From the NCBI RefSeq assembly GCF_015500075.1, contig NZ_CP045496.1, positions 6,024,001-6,088,000 on the forward strand: a stretch of 64,000 bases of DNA. The letters run 5' to 3'. The notes under the pieces are model-generated. The model made no database searches. It was not told the origin of the DNA and worked only from the letters and a program-made list of their open reading frames with translations. The DNA comes from Mesorhizobium sp. INR15. GTDB lineage: Bacteria > Pseudomonadota > Alphaproteobacteria > Rhizobiales > Rhizobiaceae. The position numbers were made by a program, and so were the translations under genes. Below, one piece after another: positions 1 through 8,266 of the stretch; within the stretch, counting starts at the first letter, position 1, and each line of letters begins with the position of its first letter.

Positions 1-400
1 CCAGCGGGATATCGTCGGAGAAGTTTGTTTCGGTGCCTGGCCGCCTGGAGACAGCGGGCGGACTGGCGGCGACAACCTCATCGTTGCGGCAGGCATCGGC
101 GATCCTGTTGGCGGCCTCGACAATGCTCTGGAACACCTCGCATGTGGCAGCCAGATTGTCGGCCGGATCCAATGGCAAGGCGAAGTCGGCATAGGTGCCG
201 TCCATCCTGCCGAGTTGCCATTTCGCCTTGTAGAGATCGACATTGACGCTCTCCAGCGCCTGACGCGCCGCGACATAGACAGGGTCGCGCCAGTCGCGCC
301 TCACCAGTTCGCGGTTGGCGAAGTGAACCGCGTACTGCGCCTCTGTCTGTGCTTTCATGGCGGCGTTCATCTGCACGTCAGATAACGGATGCGTTGTCAT
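1..400 (-). CDS. Unrecognised protein, 3' end beyond the window edge
   Basis: The reading frame starts at an ATG (398-400) and stays open to the window edge, giving about 133 residues beginning MTTHPLSDVQMNAAM. It overlaps the 3' end of the upstream ATPase gene by 23 bases, so it is probably the last or a late gene of the transporter operon. The visible part is soluble, moderately acidic, without signal peptide or membrane segment, and alpha-helical in character (long stretches of A, E, Q, L). I do not recognise a family. The operon position suggests a role linked to the imported substrate, but this is inference. Without the C-terminal part the length and domain content cannot be judged. Confidence 0.6.
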   Translation of the reverse strand, partial: MTTHPLSDVQMNAAMKAQTEAQYAVHFANRELVRRDWRDPVYVAARQALESVNVDLYKAKWQLGRMDGTYADFALPLDPADNLAATCEVFQSIVEAANRIADACRNDEVVAASPPAVSRRPGTETNFSDDIPL

Positions 401-1409
401 GCCTCTTCCCTTTTGGAATGCGATCGCTGTGCGTGTGCGTGGTGAATGGCCCAGCCTCGGACAGAGCCTCGGCGTGATGGCAAGAAACCGAATGTCCGGG
501 CGAAGCTTGCCAGTCCGGCGGCTCGACCTCCCGGCATATTTTCGTCGCGAAAGGACAGCGCGTATTGAACCGGCAGCCATCCGGCGGATTGACGGGGCTG
601 GGCAAATCGCCTTCGAGCAAGTTGCGCTTGCGCTCGCCGGGCGCGAGTATCTTTGGCGATGCGTCAAACAGCGCCCGCGTATAGGGGTGAACCGGGTTCG
701 CCCAGAGGTCGTCTGCGCTGGCCGTCTCGACGATGCGCCCGAGATACATGACGGCGACACGGTCGGATATGTGCTCGACGACCGCCAGGTCGTGCGAGAT
801 GAACAGATATGAAATCCCCATCGTCTGCTGCAGGTCGACAAGCAGATTGATGATCTGGGCGCGCACCGACACATCGAGAGCCGAGACGGCTTCGTCGCAG
901 ACGATCAGCTTCGGGTCGAGCGCGAGCGCGCGTGCGATGCCCACGCGCTGCCGTTGCCCGCCTGACAGCTCATGCGGGTATCTGTCCACGGCGTCCGCCC
1001 TCAGCCCCACCTTTTCAAGCAGGGAAACAACATAGTCCCGGCGCTGGCCGCCGCGCCCCTTGCCCCAGACAATCAGCGGCTCTTCGAGAATCCGGCCGAT
1101 CTTGGATCGCGGGTTGAGGCTGCCGTAAGGGTCCTGGAACACAATCTGGATGTCACGTCGCAGCGGCCGCAACTCGCTTTCCGGCAAGGACGCTATGTCC
1201 TTGCCGTCCAGGACGATGCGGCCACTGGTCGGCTTGTAGAGCCGCAAAATGGTCCGCCCAACCGTGGACTTACCGCATCCGGACTCACCGACCAGCCCAA
1301 GTGTTTCGCCCGGACGGATCGAGAATGAGACGCCATCGACGGCGCGCAACGCGCCGATACGATCGGGAAAATGCTTGTGAAGGTCCTCGACCGAAAGCAG
1401 CGGGGTCAT
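378..1409 (-). CDS. Oligopeptide/dipeptide-type ABC transporter ATPase (DppF/OppF-like)
   Basis: A 343-residue nucleotide-binding subunit of a PepT-family importer; it energises uptake at the inner face of the membrane together with the DppD-like partner. Visible motifs: Walker A GESGCGKST, signature LSGGQRQR, Walker B LIVCDEAVSALD, and the family-specific C-terminal oligopeptide extension with the cysteines CRFNTRCPFATKIC. The start is placed at the ATG at 1407-1409, which overlaps the stop of the previous gene (ATGA); a longer frame upstream has no family similarity. The gene belongs to a five-gene importer set plus one further gene downstream. Substrate is not readable from the ATPase; these systems carry peptides, nickel, opines or other small compounds. 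Confidence 0.92.
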   Translation of the reverse strand: MTPLLSVEDLHKHFPDRIGALRAVDGVSFSIRPGETLGLVGESGCGKSTVGRTILRLYKPTSGRIVLDGKDIASLPESELRPLRRDIQIVFQDPYGSLNPRSKIGRILEEPLIVWGKGRGGQRRDYVVSLLEKVGLRADAVDRYPHELSGGQRQRVGIARALALDPKLIVCDEAVSALDVSVRAQIINLLVDLQQTMGISYLFISHDLAVVEHISDRVAVMYLGRIVETASADDLWANPVHPYTRALFDASPKILAPGERKRNLLEGDLPSPVNPPDGCRFNTRCPFATKICREVEPPDWQASPGHSVSCHHAEALSEAGPFTTHTHSDRIPKGKRHDNASVI

Positions 1410-2389
1410 AGGGCCTCCAACTTGGCAAAATGGCATGCGGCCAGCCGCTCTCGCGCCACCGCATGCGCAACCGGCCGGTCGACACCGCAAATCTCGGCCG
1501 CGAGATGGCATCGTTGCGCGAACGAACAGCCGGCGGGCAGCGCGTGCAGGGGCGGCACCGTGCCGGGGATTTCCGTCAGGCGCTGGCGCGGCTGGCCTGG
1601 CTGCCGCGCCTTAGGCAACGATCCCATCAACCCCTTCGTGTAGGGGTGGGTGGGCCGGGCGAGCAGATCGCCGGTCGGCGCCTGCTCGACCATGCGGCCT
1701 GCATACATGACCAGGGTACGGTCGGCGGTATCGGCCACGATCGACAGGTCGTGCGTGATCAGCAGCATCGCCATGCCCATGGTCTCGCGCAGATTGGCCA
1801 GCAGTTCGAGAATCTGTGCCTGAACGGTGACGTCGAGCGCCGTCGTCGGTTCGTCGGCGATCAGCAGTTTCGGCTCACAGGCAAGCGCCATGGCGATCAT
1901 CACCCGCTGGCGCATGCCGCCTGAGAGCGTGTGCGGAAATTCGTCGATGCGGCGATGCGGGTCGGCGATACGAACCTGGTCAAGCAGTTCGATGGCGCGC
2001 CGGCGACTGGCGGCGGCGGAAATCTTCTGGTGGTGACGGATGCTTTCCTGGATCTGTTCGCCAACCCGCATCAGCGGGTTGAGCGAGGTCATCGGCTCCT
2101 GGAACACCATCGATACCTGATTGCCGCGCACGTCCTGCATCTCGGCTTCCGAAAGCGCGGTGAGGTTCCTGTCGCCCAGACGGATCTGGCCGGAAATGCC
2201 GACGCCGGTCTGCCTCGGCAGCAGCCGCATGATCGCCAGCGCCGTTACCGACTTGCCTGATCCGGATTCGCCGACGACAGCCAGGGTTTCGCCGGCGGCG
2301 ATTTCGAAGCTCAGGCCGTCCACGGCGCACACGGCGCCGTGACTGGTCCTGAACTTCACCGCCAGGTCTTCAACTCTCAGGATCGCCAT
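1406..2389 (-). CDS. Oligopeptide/dipeptide-type ABC transporter ATPase (DppD/OppD-like)
   Basis: A 327-residue ATPase, the partner of the downstream DppF-like subunit. Visible motifs: Walker A GESGSGKSV near residue 38, signature LSGGMRQRVMIAMAL, Walker B LLIADEPTTALDVTVQAQI, switch His in LLITHDLSIV, and the oligopeptide C-terminal domain with cysteines (GCSFAQRCHLAAEIC). The start MAILRVEDLAVKF is chosen because it matches the usual N-terminus of the family and lies one base after the stop of the permease gene; eleven extra upstream codons look non-coding. Translationally coupled to the following ATPase through an ATGA overlap. Confidence 0.92.
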   Translation of the reverse strand: MAILRVEDLAVKFRTSHGAVCAVDGLSFEIAAGETLAVVGESGSGKSVTALAIMRLLPRQTGVGISGQIRLGDRNLTALSEAEMQDVRGNQVSMVFQEPMTSLNPLMRVGEQIQESIRHHQKISAAASRRRAIELLDQVRIADPHRRIDEFPHTLSGGMRQRVMIAMALACEPKLLIADEPTTALDVTVQAQILELLANLRETMGMAMLLITHDLSIVADTADRTLVMYAGRMVEQAPTGDLLARPTHPYTKGLMGSLPKARQPGQPRQRLTEIPGTVPPLHALPAGCSFAQRCHLAAEICGVDRPVAHAVARERLAACHFAKLEAL

Positions 2390-2390
2390 C

Positions 2391-3233
2391 TCAGCGCTCC
2401 CGCCGCTTGGGATTAAGAGCATCGTTCAATCCGTCCGACACAAGGTTTATGCCGAGAACGGCGATCAGGATTGCCAGTCCGGGAATGCCCGACACATACC
2501 AGGCGTTTCGGAAGACACTTCGCCCGACGCCGGTCATCATGCCCCAGCTGACCGAGTTCGGGTCGCCAAGCCCGAGAAACGACAGTGACGATTCTGCCAG
2601 GATGGCGCCGGCGGCGATGATCGAGGTCATCACCATGATCGGCGGCAGCACGTTGGGGAAAATCTGGCTGACGATGATGCGCCAACTCGGCATGCCCATG
2701 ACGATACAGGCGAGGACGAAATCCTGGCTGCGCAGTTTCAGGAATTCGGCACGCGTCACACGCGCGACGGTGGTCCAGCTGACGATGGCGATCGAGATGA
2801 TGACGCTGGTGAGCGACGCTTGCAGGATGGTCACCAGCACCAGCGCCAGCATGATATCAGGGATCGTCTGGAACATCTCGGTTCCGCGCATCAGCAGCGC
2901 GCCCAGCCGCCCGCCGTAGAAGCCGGCCAGCGCGCCTATGGTGCAGCCGATGAGGGCGGCGCCAAGGGCAGCAACAATGCCGACGAGCAGCGAGACGCGC
3001 GCGCCGTAGAAAAGCTGGGCAAGGAGGTCACGCCCAAGCTGGTCGGTCCCCAGCGGAAACTGCCAGGTGACAAAAGGTGCGATATAGGGAGCGCCGGCAA
3101 TGCGGCGCGGATCGCCCGGAAAAATCCACGGCGCCAGGAGCGCCATCGCTATGGCTCCCAGGACGATTATCAGGCCCAGGACAGCGCCTGGGTTTTGCCG
3201 GTAACGGCGCCAGAACTCTCGCAACGACGCCAT
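2391..3233 (-). CDS. Peptide-type ABC transporter permease (DppC-like)
   Basis: A 280-residue inner-membrane permease with an N-terminal cytoplasmic stretch, a first membrane helix (GLIIVLGAIAMALLAPWIF), the periplasmic segment FPLGTDQLGRDLLAQLFYGARVSL that is typical of the DppC/OppC family, and five further hydrophobic helices. The EAA loop that docks on the ATPase is present around VLACIVMGMPSWRIIVSQIFPNVLPP. Adjacent to the DppB-like permease with no spacer. It forms the heterodimeric channel with that protein. Confidence 0.92.
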   Translation of the reverse strand: MASLREFWRRYRQNPGAVLGLIIVLGAIAMALLAPWIFPGDPRRIAGAPYIAPFVTWQFPLGTDQLGRDLLAQLFYGARVSLLVGIVAALGAALIGCTIGALAGFYGGRLGALLMRGTEMFQTIPDIMLALVLVTILQASLTSVIISIAIVSWTTVARVTRAEFLKLRSQDFVLACIVMGMPSWRIIVSQIFPNVLPPIMVMTSIIAAGAILAESSLSFLGLGDPNSVSWGMMTGVGRSVFRNAWYVSGIPGLAILIAVLGINLVSDGLNDALNPKRRER

Positions 3234-4262
3234 CTAGTTCACGTCCATACGCCGGTCGATCCATGCGGACACAAGATCGACAATCAAATTCGCGGTGACG
3301 ACCACCACGGTGCTCATCAGCAGGATGGCGAGCAAGGTGTTGTAGTCCCGCTGCAGCGCCGCCTGAAAGGTCAGCCGGCCAAGACCGGGCCAGCTGAATA
3401 CGGTTTCGATGACAATGGCGCCGCTGAGCAGCGACCCAAGCTGAACGCCAACCATGGTCAGAACGGGAAGCAGCGCGTGGGGCAGCATGTGCCGCCAGAG
3501 CACCGTGCTCTCCGACAGGCCTTTCGCCCGCGCGGTACGCACGAAGTCGCTGTCGAGCAGTTCCAGCATGGAGGCCCTGACCAGCCGCGTGTAGACGGCG
3601 AGGTAAAACAAGCCCAGCGTCACCGCCGGCAGCACCATGTGGCGTGCGACATCGAGCGCGTATGCCAAGCCGGTCTTGCCGGAGCCAATCGTGTCAAAGC
3701 CGCCGACCGGCACAAGGCGCAGCTTGACCGAGAACACCACGATAAGGCTGAGCCCGATCCAGAAGGCCGGCATGGCATAGAGGATCATCGACATGATCGC
3801 GATCGCCCGATCTTTCCAGGTCAGGAAGTAGCGCGCGGCGGTCACACCCAGCACCACGCCGCCAATCAGGGACAGGGCGATGCTGACGACAACCAGCAAT
3901 ACGGTCGGCCAGAGCCGCGACAGGATAACCTCGAGGACTGGTGCGGAGTTTTGAAACGACCAGCCGAAATCCAGGTGCACGATCTTCCAGAGGTAGATGC
4001 CGAACTGAACCCAGATCGGCTGGTCGAGACCCATCTCGTGCCGCAGGTTTTCCTTGAACAGCGCATCAGCGGCCTGTGCCTTGGCCACGAAGGCATCGAC
4101 AGGGTCGCCAGGGATGAGCCGGACCAGGAAGAAGTTGACAACCAGGACGCAGGCGATCGTGGGGATCGCCTGCGCCAACCGGTTGGCTATGACTTGCAAG
4201 GCACGCGGAGCCGTTTTCCTATGCTTGCGCACGGCTCCGGAGGTTGAAGTCACGTCCGTCAT
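3234..4262 (-). CDS. Peptide-type ABC transporter permease (DppB-like)
   Basis: A 342-residue inner-membrane permease. The N-terminal helix AIPTIACVLVVNFFLVRLIPGDP matches the DppB/OppB signature (the RLIPGDP motif), followed by a large periplasmic loop and five helices; the EAA loop is seen in VRTARAKGLSESTVLWRHMLPHALLP. Start ATG at 4260-4262 overlaps the stop of the binding-protein gene by four bases, so the two are coupled. It carries a 25-residue Thr/Lys/Arg-rich N-terminal extension before the first helix, a little longer than usual. Confidence 0.92.
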   Translation of the reverse strand: MTDVTSTSGAVRKHRKTAPRALQVIANRLAQAIPTIACVLVVNFFLVRLIPGDPVDAFVAKAQAADALFKENLRHEMGLDQPIWVQFGIYLWKIVHLDFGWSFQNSAPVLEVILSRLWPTVLLVVVSIALSLIGGVVLGVTAARYFLTWKDRAIAIMSMILYAMPAFWIGLSLIVVFSVKLRLVPVGGFDTIGSGKTGLAYALDVARHMVLPAVTLGLFYLAVYTRLVRASMLELLDSDFVRTARAKGLSESTVLWRHMLPHALLPVLTMVGVQLGSLLSGAIVIETVFSWPGLGRLTFQAALQRDYNTLLAILLMSTVVVVTANLIVDLVSAWIDRRMDVN

Positions 4263-5848
4263 TTCTCAAGCCATGCATCGGCCCAGGTCTGCAGCGGCCA
4301 AACCGGGCCCAACGAGCCCAGTTGAACCCGCTTGTTGAAGACGTTGTGGCTCTCGTATTCGACCAGCGGAATCAAGGGCAGGTCGCGGGCGGCAATCTTC
4401 TGGAACTGTTTCAACGCCGCGAGGCGCTGATCGGCTTCAATCGCTGACTCCGCGTCCTCGATCGCCTTGTCCATTTCCTCGTTGCGGTAGTCGGTGGCGT
4501 TGGTCTGCCAGCGTCCCTTGCTGATTGCCTTGGACCAGTAATAGTCGAAGACGGAGATTTGCGGATCGACGAGCGTGCTGATCACCTGAACCGACAGGTC
4601 GAAATCATAGTCGGTGTAGATACGGGCATTGTGCGTGGCATAGTCGGACACGATGATGGTCCCGTTGATGCCGATGCCGGCAAGCGCCTGCTTGATGTAG
4701 TCGCCGATGACGTTGAGGTCGTCGCCGTTCGGATCGATGTTCAGGTTGAAGCGCCAGCCGTCGGCGCCTTTCGGATAGCCGGCATCGTCGAGCAGCTTGT
4801 TTGCCTCCTCGACATTGAAGGCCAGTTGCGGCAGCTCTGCATCGAACAGGAAACTGTCGGAGCGGATAGGCCCATGAGCCGGGGCCGCCATGCCCTCATA
4901 GACAGCCTTGCAGATGAAGTTGCGATCGATCGACATGCTGATGGCACGGCGAACGCGAACGTCGGATAGTTCCTTGCGGCGCAGGTTCACTTCGATCGCG
5001 TTGACGCCTTCGGTCGCCTTGTTGCCGGATGCGTCGATGGCAATGAAGGGAAGCTCGGCAAGACGCTTGAGATCCGCCTTGCTGACCGGGCTGTTGACGC
5101 CGGCATCGACCTCGTCGGCCTCGAAAGCCGCCGCGCGTGCGCCGGGATCGGTGATGATGCGGAACACGACCTGATCCAGATACGGTTCCGACTTTTCCCG
5201 ATAGTCGGGATTGCGATCGAGGACGATCGACGAGCCACGGTTCCATTCCTTGAAGCGGAACGGGCCGGTGCCGATCGGGGTGTTGTTCTTGGGATTCTTC
5301 AGGATGTCGCCGGTGCCGTAGATGTGCTTGGGCGCGATCGGCGCGAAGGCGGCGAGCGTACCCAGGAACGGGAAAGGCGGCATCGGCTTGCTCAACTTGA
5401 ACACCACGGTTTTGGCATCCGGCAGGTCGGCGGCGATGACATTGGCGAACAACGTGCTGCCAAATGCGTTGTGCTTCTTGCCCAGTTCCATGATGGAGAA
5501 CGCGATATCCTCCGAAGTCAGCGGCTGCCCGTCATGGAAGCGCGTGTTGTCGCGCAGCTTGAATTCATACTCCTTGCCGTCCGGCGAGTACTTCCAGGAT
5601 TCCGCCAGCACGCCTTCGAACGTGTTGTCGGCCTTCAGCCGCAGCAGCGATTCGAAGATCTTCGAACCGATGGTCAGCTCGAGGTCGCCGGTCTCGATCG
5701 GCGAGAAAATGCTTCTCGGATCATCATACACGGCAACGCGCAGGACACCACCGGGCGCGGGCTTCTTGGCATCCTGCGCCGCCAGCTTGCCGACCCATGG
5801 CAGCATGGACAGGCCGCCAATCGCCAGAACAGTTCGTCTTGTAATCAC
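4259..5848 (-). CDS. Extracellular solute-binding protein family 5 (DppA/OppA-like)
   Basis: A 529-residue periplasmic receptor for the adjacent importer. The start is a GTG at 5846-5848 preceded by a strong GGGAGG site; the open frame continues far upstream but without coding character. The N-terminus has a twin arginine pair in TRRTVLAIGG followed by a short hydrophobic core and a plausible cut near LAA|QD, so export by Tat is possible. Family 5 features include SPDGKEYEFKLRDNTRFHDGQPLTSEDI and TGPFRFKEW. The promoter-proximal gene of the operon; a 31-bp element shared with the dioxygenase and regulator genes lies about 230 bases upstream, suggesting that the ligand is an aromatic or related compound rather than a peptide. 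That substrate assignment is inference. Confidence 0.9.
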   Translation of the reverse strand: MITRRTVLAIGGLSMLPWVGKLAAQDAKKPAPGGVLRVAVYDDPRSIFSPIETGDLELTIGSKIFESLLRLKADNTFEGVLAESWKYSPDGKEYEFKLRDNTRFHDGQPLTSEDIAFSIMELGKKHNAFGSTLFANVIAADLPDAKTVVFKLSKPMPPFPFLGTLAAFAPIAPKHIYGTGDILKNPKNNTPIGTGPFRFKEWNRGSSIVLDRNPDYREKSEPYLDQVVFRIITDPGARAAAFEADEVDAGVNSPVSKADLKRLAELPFIAIDASGNKATEGVNAIEVNLRRKELSDVRVRRAISMSIDRNFICKAVYEGMAAPAHGPIRSDSFLFDAELPQLAFNVEEANKLLDDAGYPKGADGWRFNLNIDPNGDDLNVIGDYIKQALAGIGINGTIIVSDYATHNARIYTDYDFDLSVQVISTLVDPQISVFDYYWSKAISKGRWQTNATDYRNEEMDKAIEDAESAIEADQRLAALKQFQKIAARDLPLIPLVEYESHNVFNKRVQLGSLGPVWPLQTWADAWLEK

Positions 5849-6408
5849 TGCTTCCCTCCCATCGGCGCCTTCGCAAGGCGCCCTATTGCAACTGAAAAGC
5901 CGGCGGTTGTCTTCGCCGTCGAACGAATGCCGGCAAGATCGCAGGCGAAAAAATCTGAAAGACCCACCCCTTGGTATCCGCGCTTCTTTCCTCGGTACGC
6001 CGCTTTCGGCACGCCGCATGAGCGCTGGATTTGTGCTGCTACATTGGTGACAGGATGCCGTGCGCGCACATAGTCCAACAACCGGCGGAGTATTGCAGTT
6101 TTCGATACTCGACGGACGGTCACCGAGAAAGACCCCGCCGGCGCCGCCGACAGCGAGCTGGGCACGCCTCTGACATGCCACGAATGGCCGACCGAGCGCC
6201 CGTCCGGCGCGCCATGGCTGGCGACGCAGAACAACGCTGAAGGAACGATACGACGAGGTGCGTGGGTGCGGTGCTCTTGCGGGAAGCCTGTCAACAGCCG
6301 CAAGGCCATGGCTCGCGGACAGCGGCGGCGAACCGAAGACCGCATCCGGTTTGCCGGTGGTTTCATATCCGGACCCAGGGCGAATACGCGCCGGGGATAT
6401 GCGCCAGT
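5849..6408. other. 560-bp intergenic region upstream of the ABC transporter operon
   Basis: No convincing gene is seen. A minus-strand frame stays open through most of it, but its translation is rich in R, P and S with no family features and it lacks a ribosome site. The stretch holds the GTG-start ribosome site of the solute-binding protein at its left end and one copy of the shared regulatory element (6076-6106) near its middle. The rest shows nothing I can name. Confidence 0.6.
6076..6106 (-). promoter_or_regulatory. Putative AraC-type operator, copy 1
   Basis: On the plus strand the right half reads GGAGTATTGCAGTTTTCG; the same half-element occurs at 8219-8236 (GGAGTATTACAGTTTTCG) and in weaker form at 10626-10641. 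It lies upstream of the minus-strand solute-binding protein gene. Shared spacing and position before three transcription units of the same region suggest binding by the AraC regulator at 10660-11523. No experiment supports this; it is pattern recognition. Confidence 0.5.
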
Positions 6409-7050
6409 TCAGGATCGGCCGGACGCCGCGTGGGACAGCCTGGCCATCCACGCCGCGACAACGTCCTCGTCCTCGGCACATATGTCATGCCCGCCGCGGG
6501 GCAGGATCTCAGTGCGAACCACGGCGCCGGACAATCGCAGCTGCCGCGCCAGGCGTTCATCGTCGCCGGCGGGCATGACCGGATCATCCGCGCCGGAGAC
6601 GATCAGGACACGCTTGCCACCAAGATCGGAAACGGGTGGCTTCGCCAGCGGCATCATCGGCCGCAGCAACGCCGCCCCGGCAAGCGCGGCGGGACGCAGG
6701 AACAGCATGGCGGCGGCGATGTTGGCGCCGTTGGAAAAGCCGATCGCGATGGGCGGCGGCAGATCGTGGACCGCCTGCGCCGCCGCCACGAAATCGGCGA
6801 GCTCCCCAGCGCGCCTTCGCACGTCGTCTTCGTCCAGGATGCCTTCGGCGAAGCGGCGAAAATATCGCGCCTTGCCTTGCTCCAGCACCTTTCCACGCGG
6901 CGACAGCAGCGCATGGCCGGGTGCGACCAGACGGCCGAAGGGCAACAGCGCGTTCTCATCTCCGCCGGTACCATGCAGAAGCAGAACCGGAATGGCGTCA
7001 GCCGGCCCCGGTTCGAAGTGATGAATGAAAGAGAGTTCGGGAGCGGCCAT
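6409..7050 (-). CDS. Alpha/beta-hydrolase, phospholipase/carboxylesterase family (MhqD/YpfH-like)
   Basis: A 213-residue cytoplasmic serine hydrolase. The catalytic triad is visible: nucleophile in GFSNGA, Asp in SGADDPVMP and His in GGHD; the oxyanion region is LLHGTGGDENAL. The start at ATG 7048-7050 is preferred over an ATG six bases earlier because an AGGA site then sits at correct spacing. It follows the ring-cleavage dioxygenase by 78 bases. In Bacillus the homologous pair MhqD and MhqO is induced by quinones and hydroquinones, and the same pairing here supports a role in hydrolysing or detoxifying an aromatic-derived ester or quinone adduct. The exact substrate is unknown. Confidence 0.85.
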   Translation of the reverse strand: MAAPELSFIHHFEPGPADAIPVLLLHGTGGDENALLPFGRLVAPGHALLSPRGKVLEQGKARYFRRFAEGILDEDDVRRRAGELADFVAAAQAVHDLPPPIAIGFSNGANIAAAMLFLRPAALAGAALLRPMMPLAKPPVSDLGGKRVLIVSGADDPVMPAGDDERLARQLRLSGAVVRTEILPRGGHDICAEDEDVVAAWMARLSHAASGRS

Positions 7051-7128
7051 GAGCATGTCCTGAGAGTGGGAGAGACATCGAGCCGAGCGCGGCCGCCTGG
7101 CGGCAGCCGCGCGGAGCGTTGACCTGCG

Positions 7129-8070
7129 TCAGCCAAGCGCGGGCAGGACTGCCTCGATCATGGCGCGGCGCGCTTCGAGCCAGGGCGGCAGTTTCAGATT
7201 CCGGCCAAGATCCGCTGACGGCTCGTCCACGGTGAAGCCTGGCTCGTCGGTGGCGATCTCGAAGCGAACTCCGCCCGGCTCGCTGAAATAGACCGAGCGA
7301 AAGTAGTTCCGGTTCAACTGCTGGGTGACGGGAATGGAATGCGCCTCGGCGAGTTTCCCGGCCATCTCGGCCTGGACGGCGTCATTGGCGGCACGGAAGG
7401 CGACGTGATGTATCGAGCCGGGGCCGAGGCGGCCTTCAGGAGCATCCTTGTCCACGTGGATGTCGACAATGCCGCCAAGCGTCGTGTCGCCAGCCTGGAA
7501 CCGCGTCACGTTGCCCTCGAACGCGATGGGTGTGAACCCAAGCACCCCGCTCAGGATCGCGGCGGTCGGGGTGGCGGCCCGCTCCAGCAGGCTGATGCCG
7601 TGGAAGCCGCGCAGCGCATACGCCTCCGGCACATCGCCACCGGCGAAGGCAGGCTCTGCTTCAGCCCCATGAACACCCACGAGTGCCAGCCTGACGCCAT
7701 CGGCATCCTGGAAGGGCAGCACCGTCTCGCCAAAACGCTTGAAGCGCGGCTGCTGGACCACCCCCTTCTCGGCAAAGCGCGCGGCCCAGTAGTCGATTGC
7801 GTTGGCCGGCACACGATAGGTGGTTTCCTGCGCTTGCCCGGCGCCGAGCCGACCCGGCTCCTTCTGCGAAGGGAAGAAGGTTATGATGGTGCCGGGCTGG
7901 CCAGCGCCATCGCCATAGTAGAAATGATAGACTTCGGGGTCATCGAAATTGACGGTCTTCTTGACGAAGCGCAGCCCCAGAATGGCCGTGTAAAATTCGA
8001 CGTTTTGACGGGCGGGCCCGCAAAAAATCGTCACATGATGGATCCCATAACTACCCACGGCCAGTACCAT
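7129..8070 (-). CDS. VOC-superfamily ring-cleaving dioxygenase (MhqO-like)
   Basis: A 313-residue two-module vicinal-oxygen-chelate protein. The start at ATG 8068-8070 follows an AGAGAAAG site; upstream frame is non-coding. Metal-ligand candidates are His in GIHHVTIF near the N-terminus, His in SIHHVAFR of the second module, and Glu in VRFEIATD, the usual 2-His-1-carboxylate set. The family includes hydroquinone-specific extradiol dioxygenases. Gene order here (dioxygenase, hydrolase, with maleylacetate reductase and a decarboxylase next to it) fits cleavage of a hydroquinone-type ring feeding maleylacetate. A 31-bp element shared with the transporter and the AraC gene lies about 140 bases upstream of the start. 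Confidence 0.85.
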   Translation of the reverse strand: MVLAVGSYGIHHVTIFCGPARQNVEFYTAILGLRFVKKTVNFDDPEVYHFYYGDGAGQPGTIITFFPSQKEPGRLGAGQAQETTYRVPANAIDYWAARFAEKGVVQQPRFKRFGETVLPFQDADGVRLALVGVHGAEAEPAFAGGDVPEAYALRGFHGISLLERAATPTAAILSGVLGFTPIAFEGNVTRFQAGDTTLGGIVDIHVDKDAPEGRLGPGSIHHVAFRAANDAVQAEMAGKLAEAHSIPVTQQLNRNYFRSVYFSEPGGVRFEIATDEPGFTVDEPSADLGRNLKLPPWLEARRAMIEAVLPALG

Positions 8071-8207
8071 TCTTTCTCTGCGTGTTGATGTTGATCGCGC
8101 GGATGCGCCGGGCATCGATCGCAGCCGCTGCCACGGTGCGGCGCCCGAAAATGCTTGCCGCACAAGGGCTGGAGATACGTAACAAGCGGCCGGGATCGTG
8201 TGTAGTT

Positions 8208-8238
8208 TGATAAACGATGGAGTATTACAGTTTTCGGC
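8208..8238 (-). promoter_or_regulatory. Putative AraC-type operator, copy 2
   Basis: Plus-strand halves are TGATAAACGAT and GGAGTATTACAGTTTTCGGC. By my alignment 23 of 31 positions match copy 3 (10613-10643), with identical TGATAAACG, ATTAC and TTTTCGGC blocks at the same spacing. It lies between the maleylacetate reductase stop and the dioxygenase start, in the promoter region of the latter. Confidence 0.55.
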
Positions 8239-8266
8239 GTGCCGAGCTTTTCGTTGACGGCCTGCC

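Noticed and set aside
2820..4247. Plus-strand open frame of 475 codons
   Set aside because: Antisense shadow of the two permease genes; Gln/His/Asp-rich composition typical of reversed GC-rich coding DNA, no ribosome site or family features.
6073..6083. TAGTCCAACAA as a further uxuA-type GntR box
   Set aside because: One mismatch to the two real boxes and located far away inside the AraC-type element region; likely chance.
5849..6481. N-terminal extension of the solute-binding protein frame
   Set aside because: Lacks family similarity, contains the operator-like element and would bury the signal peptide inside the protein; the GTG at 5848 has a strong ribosome site.
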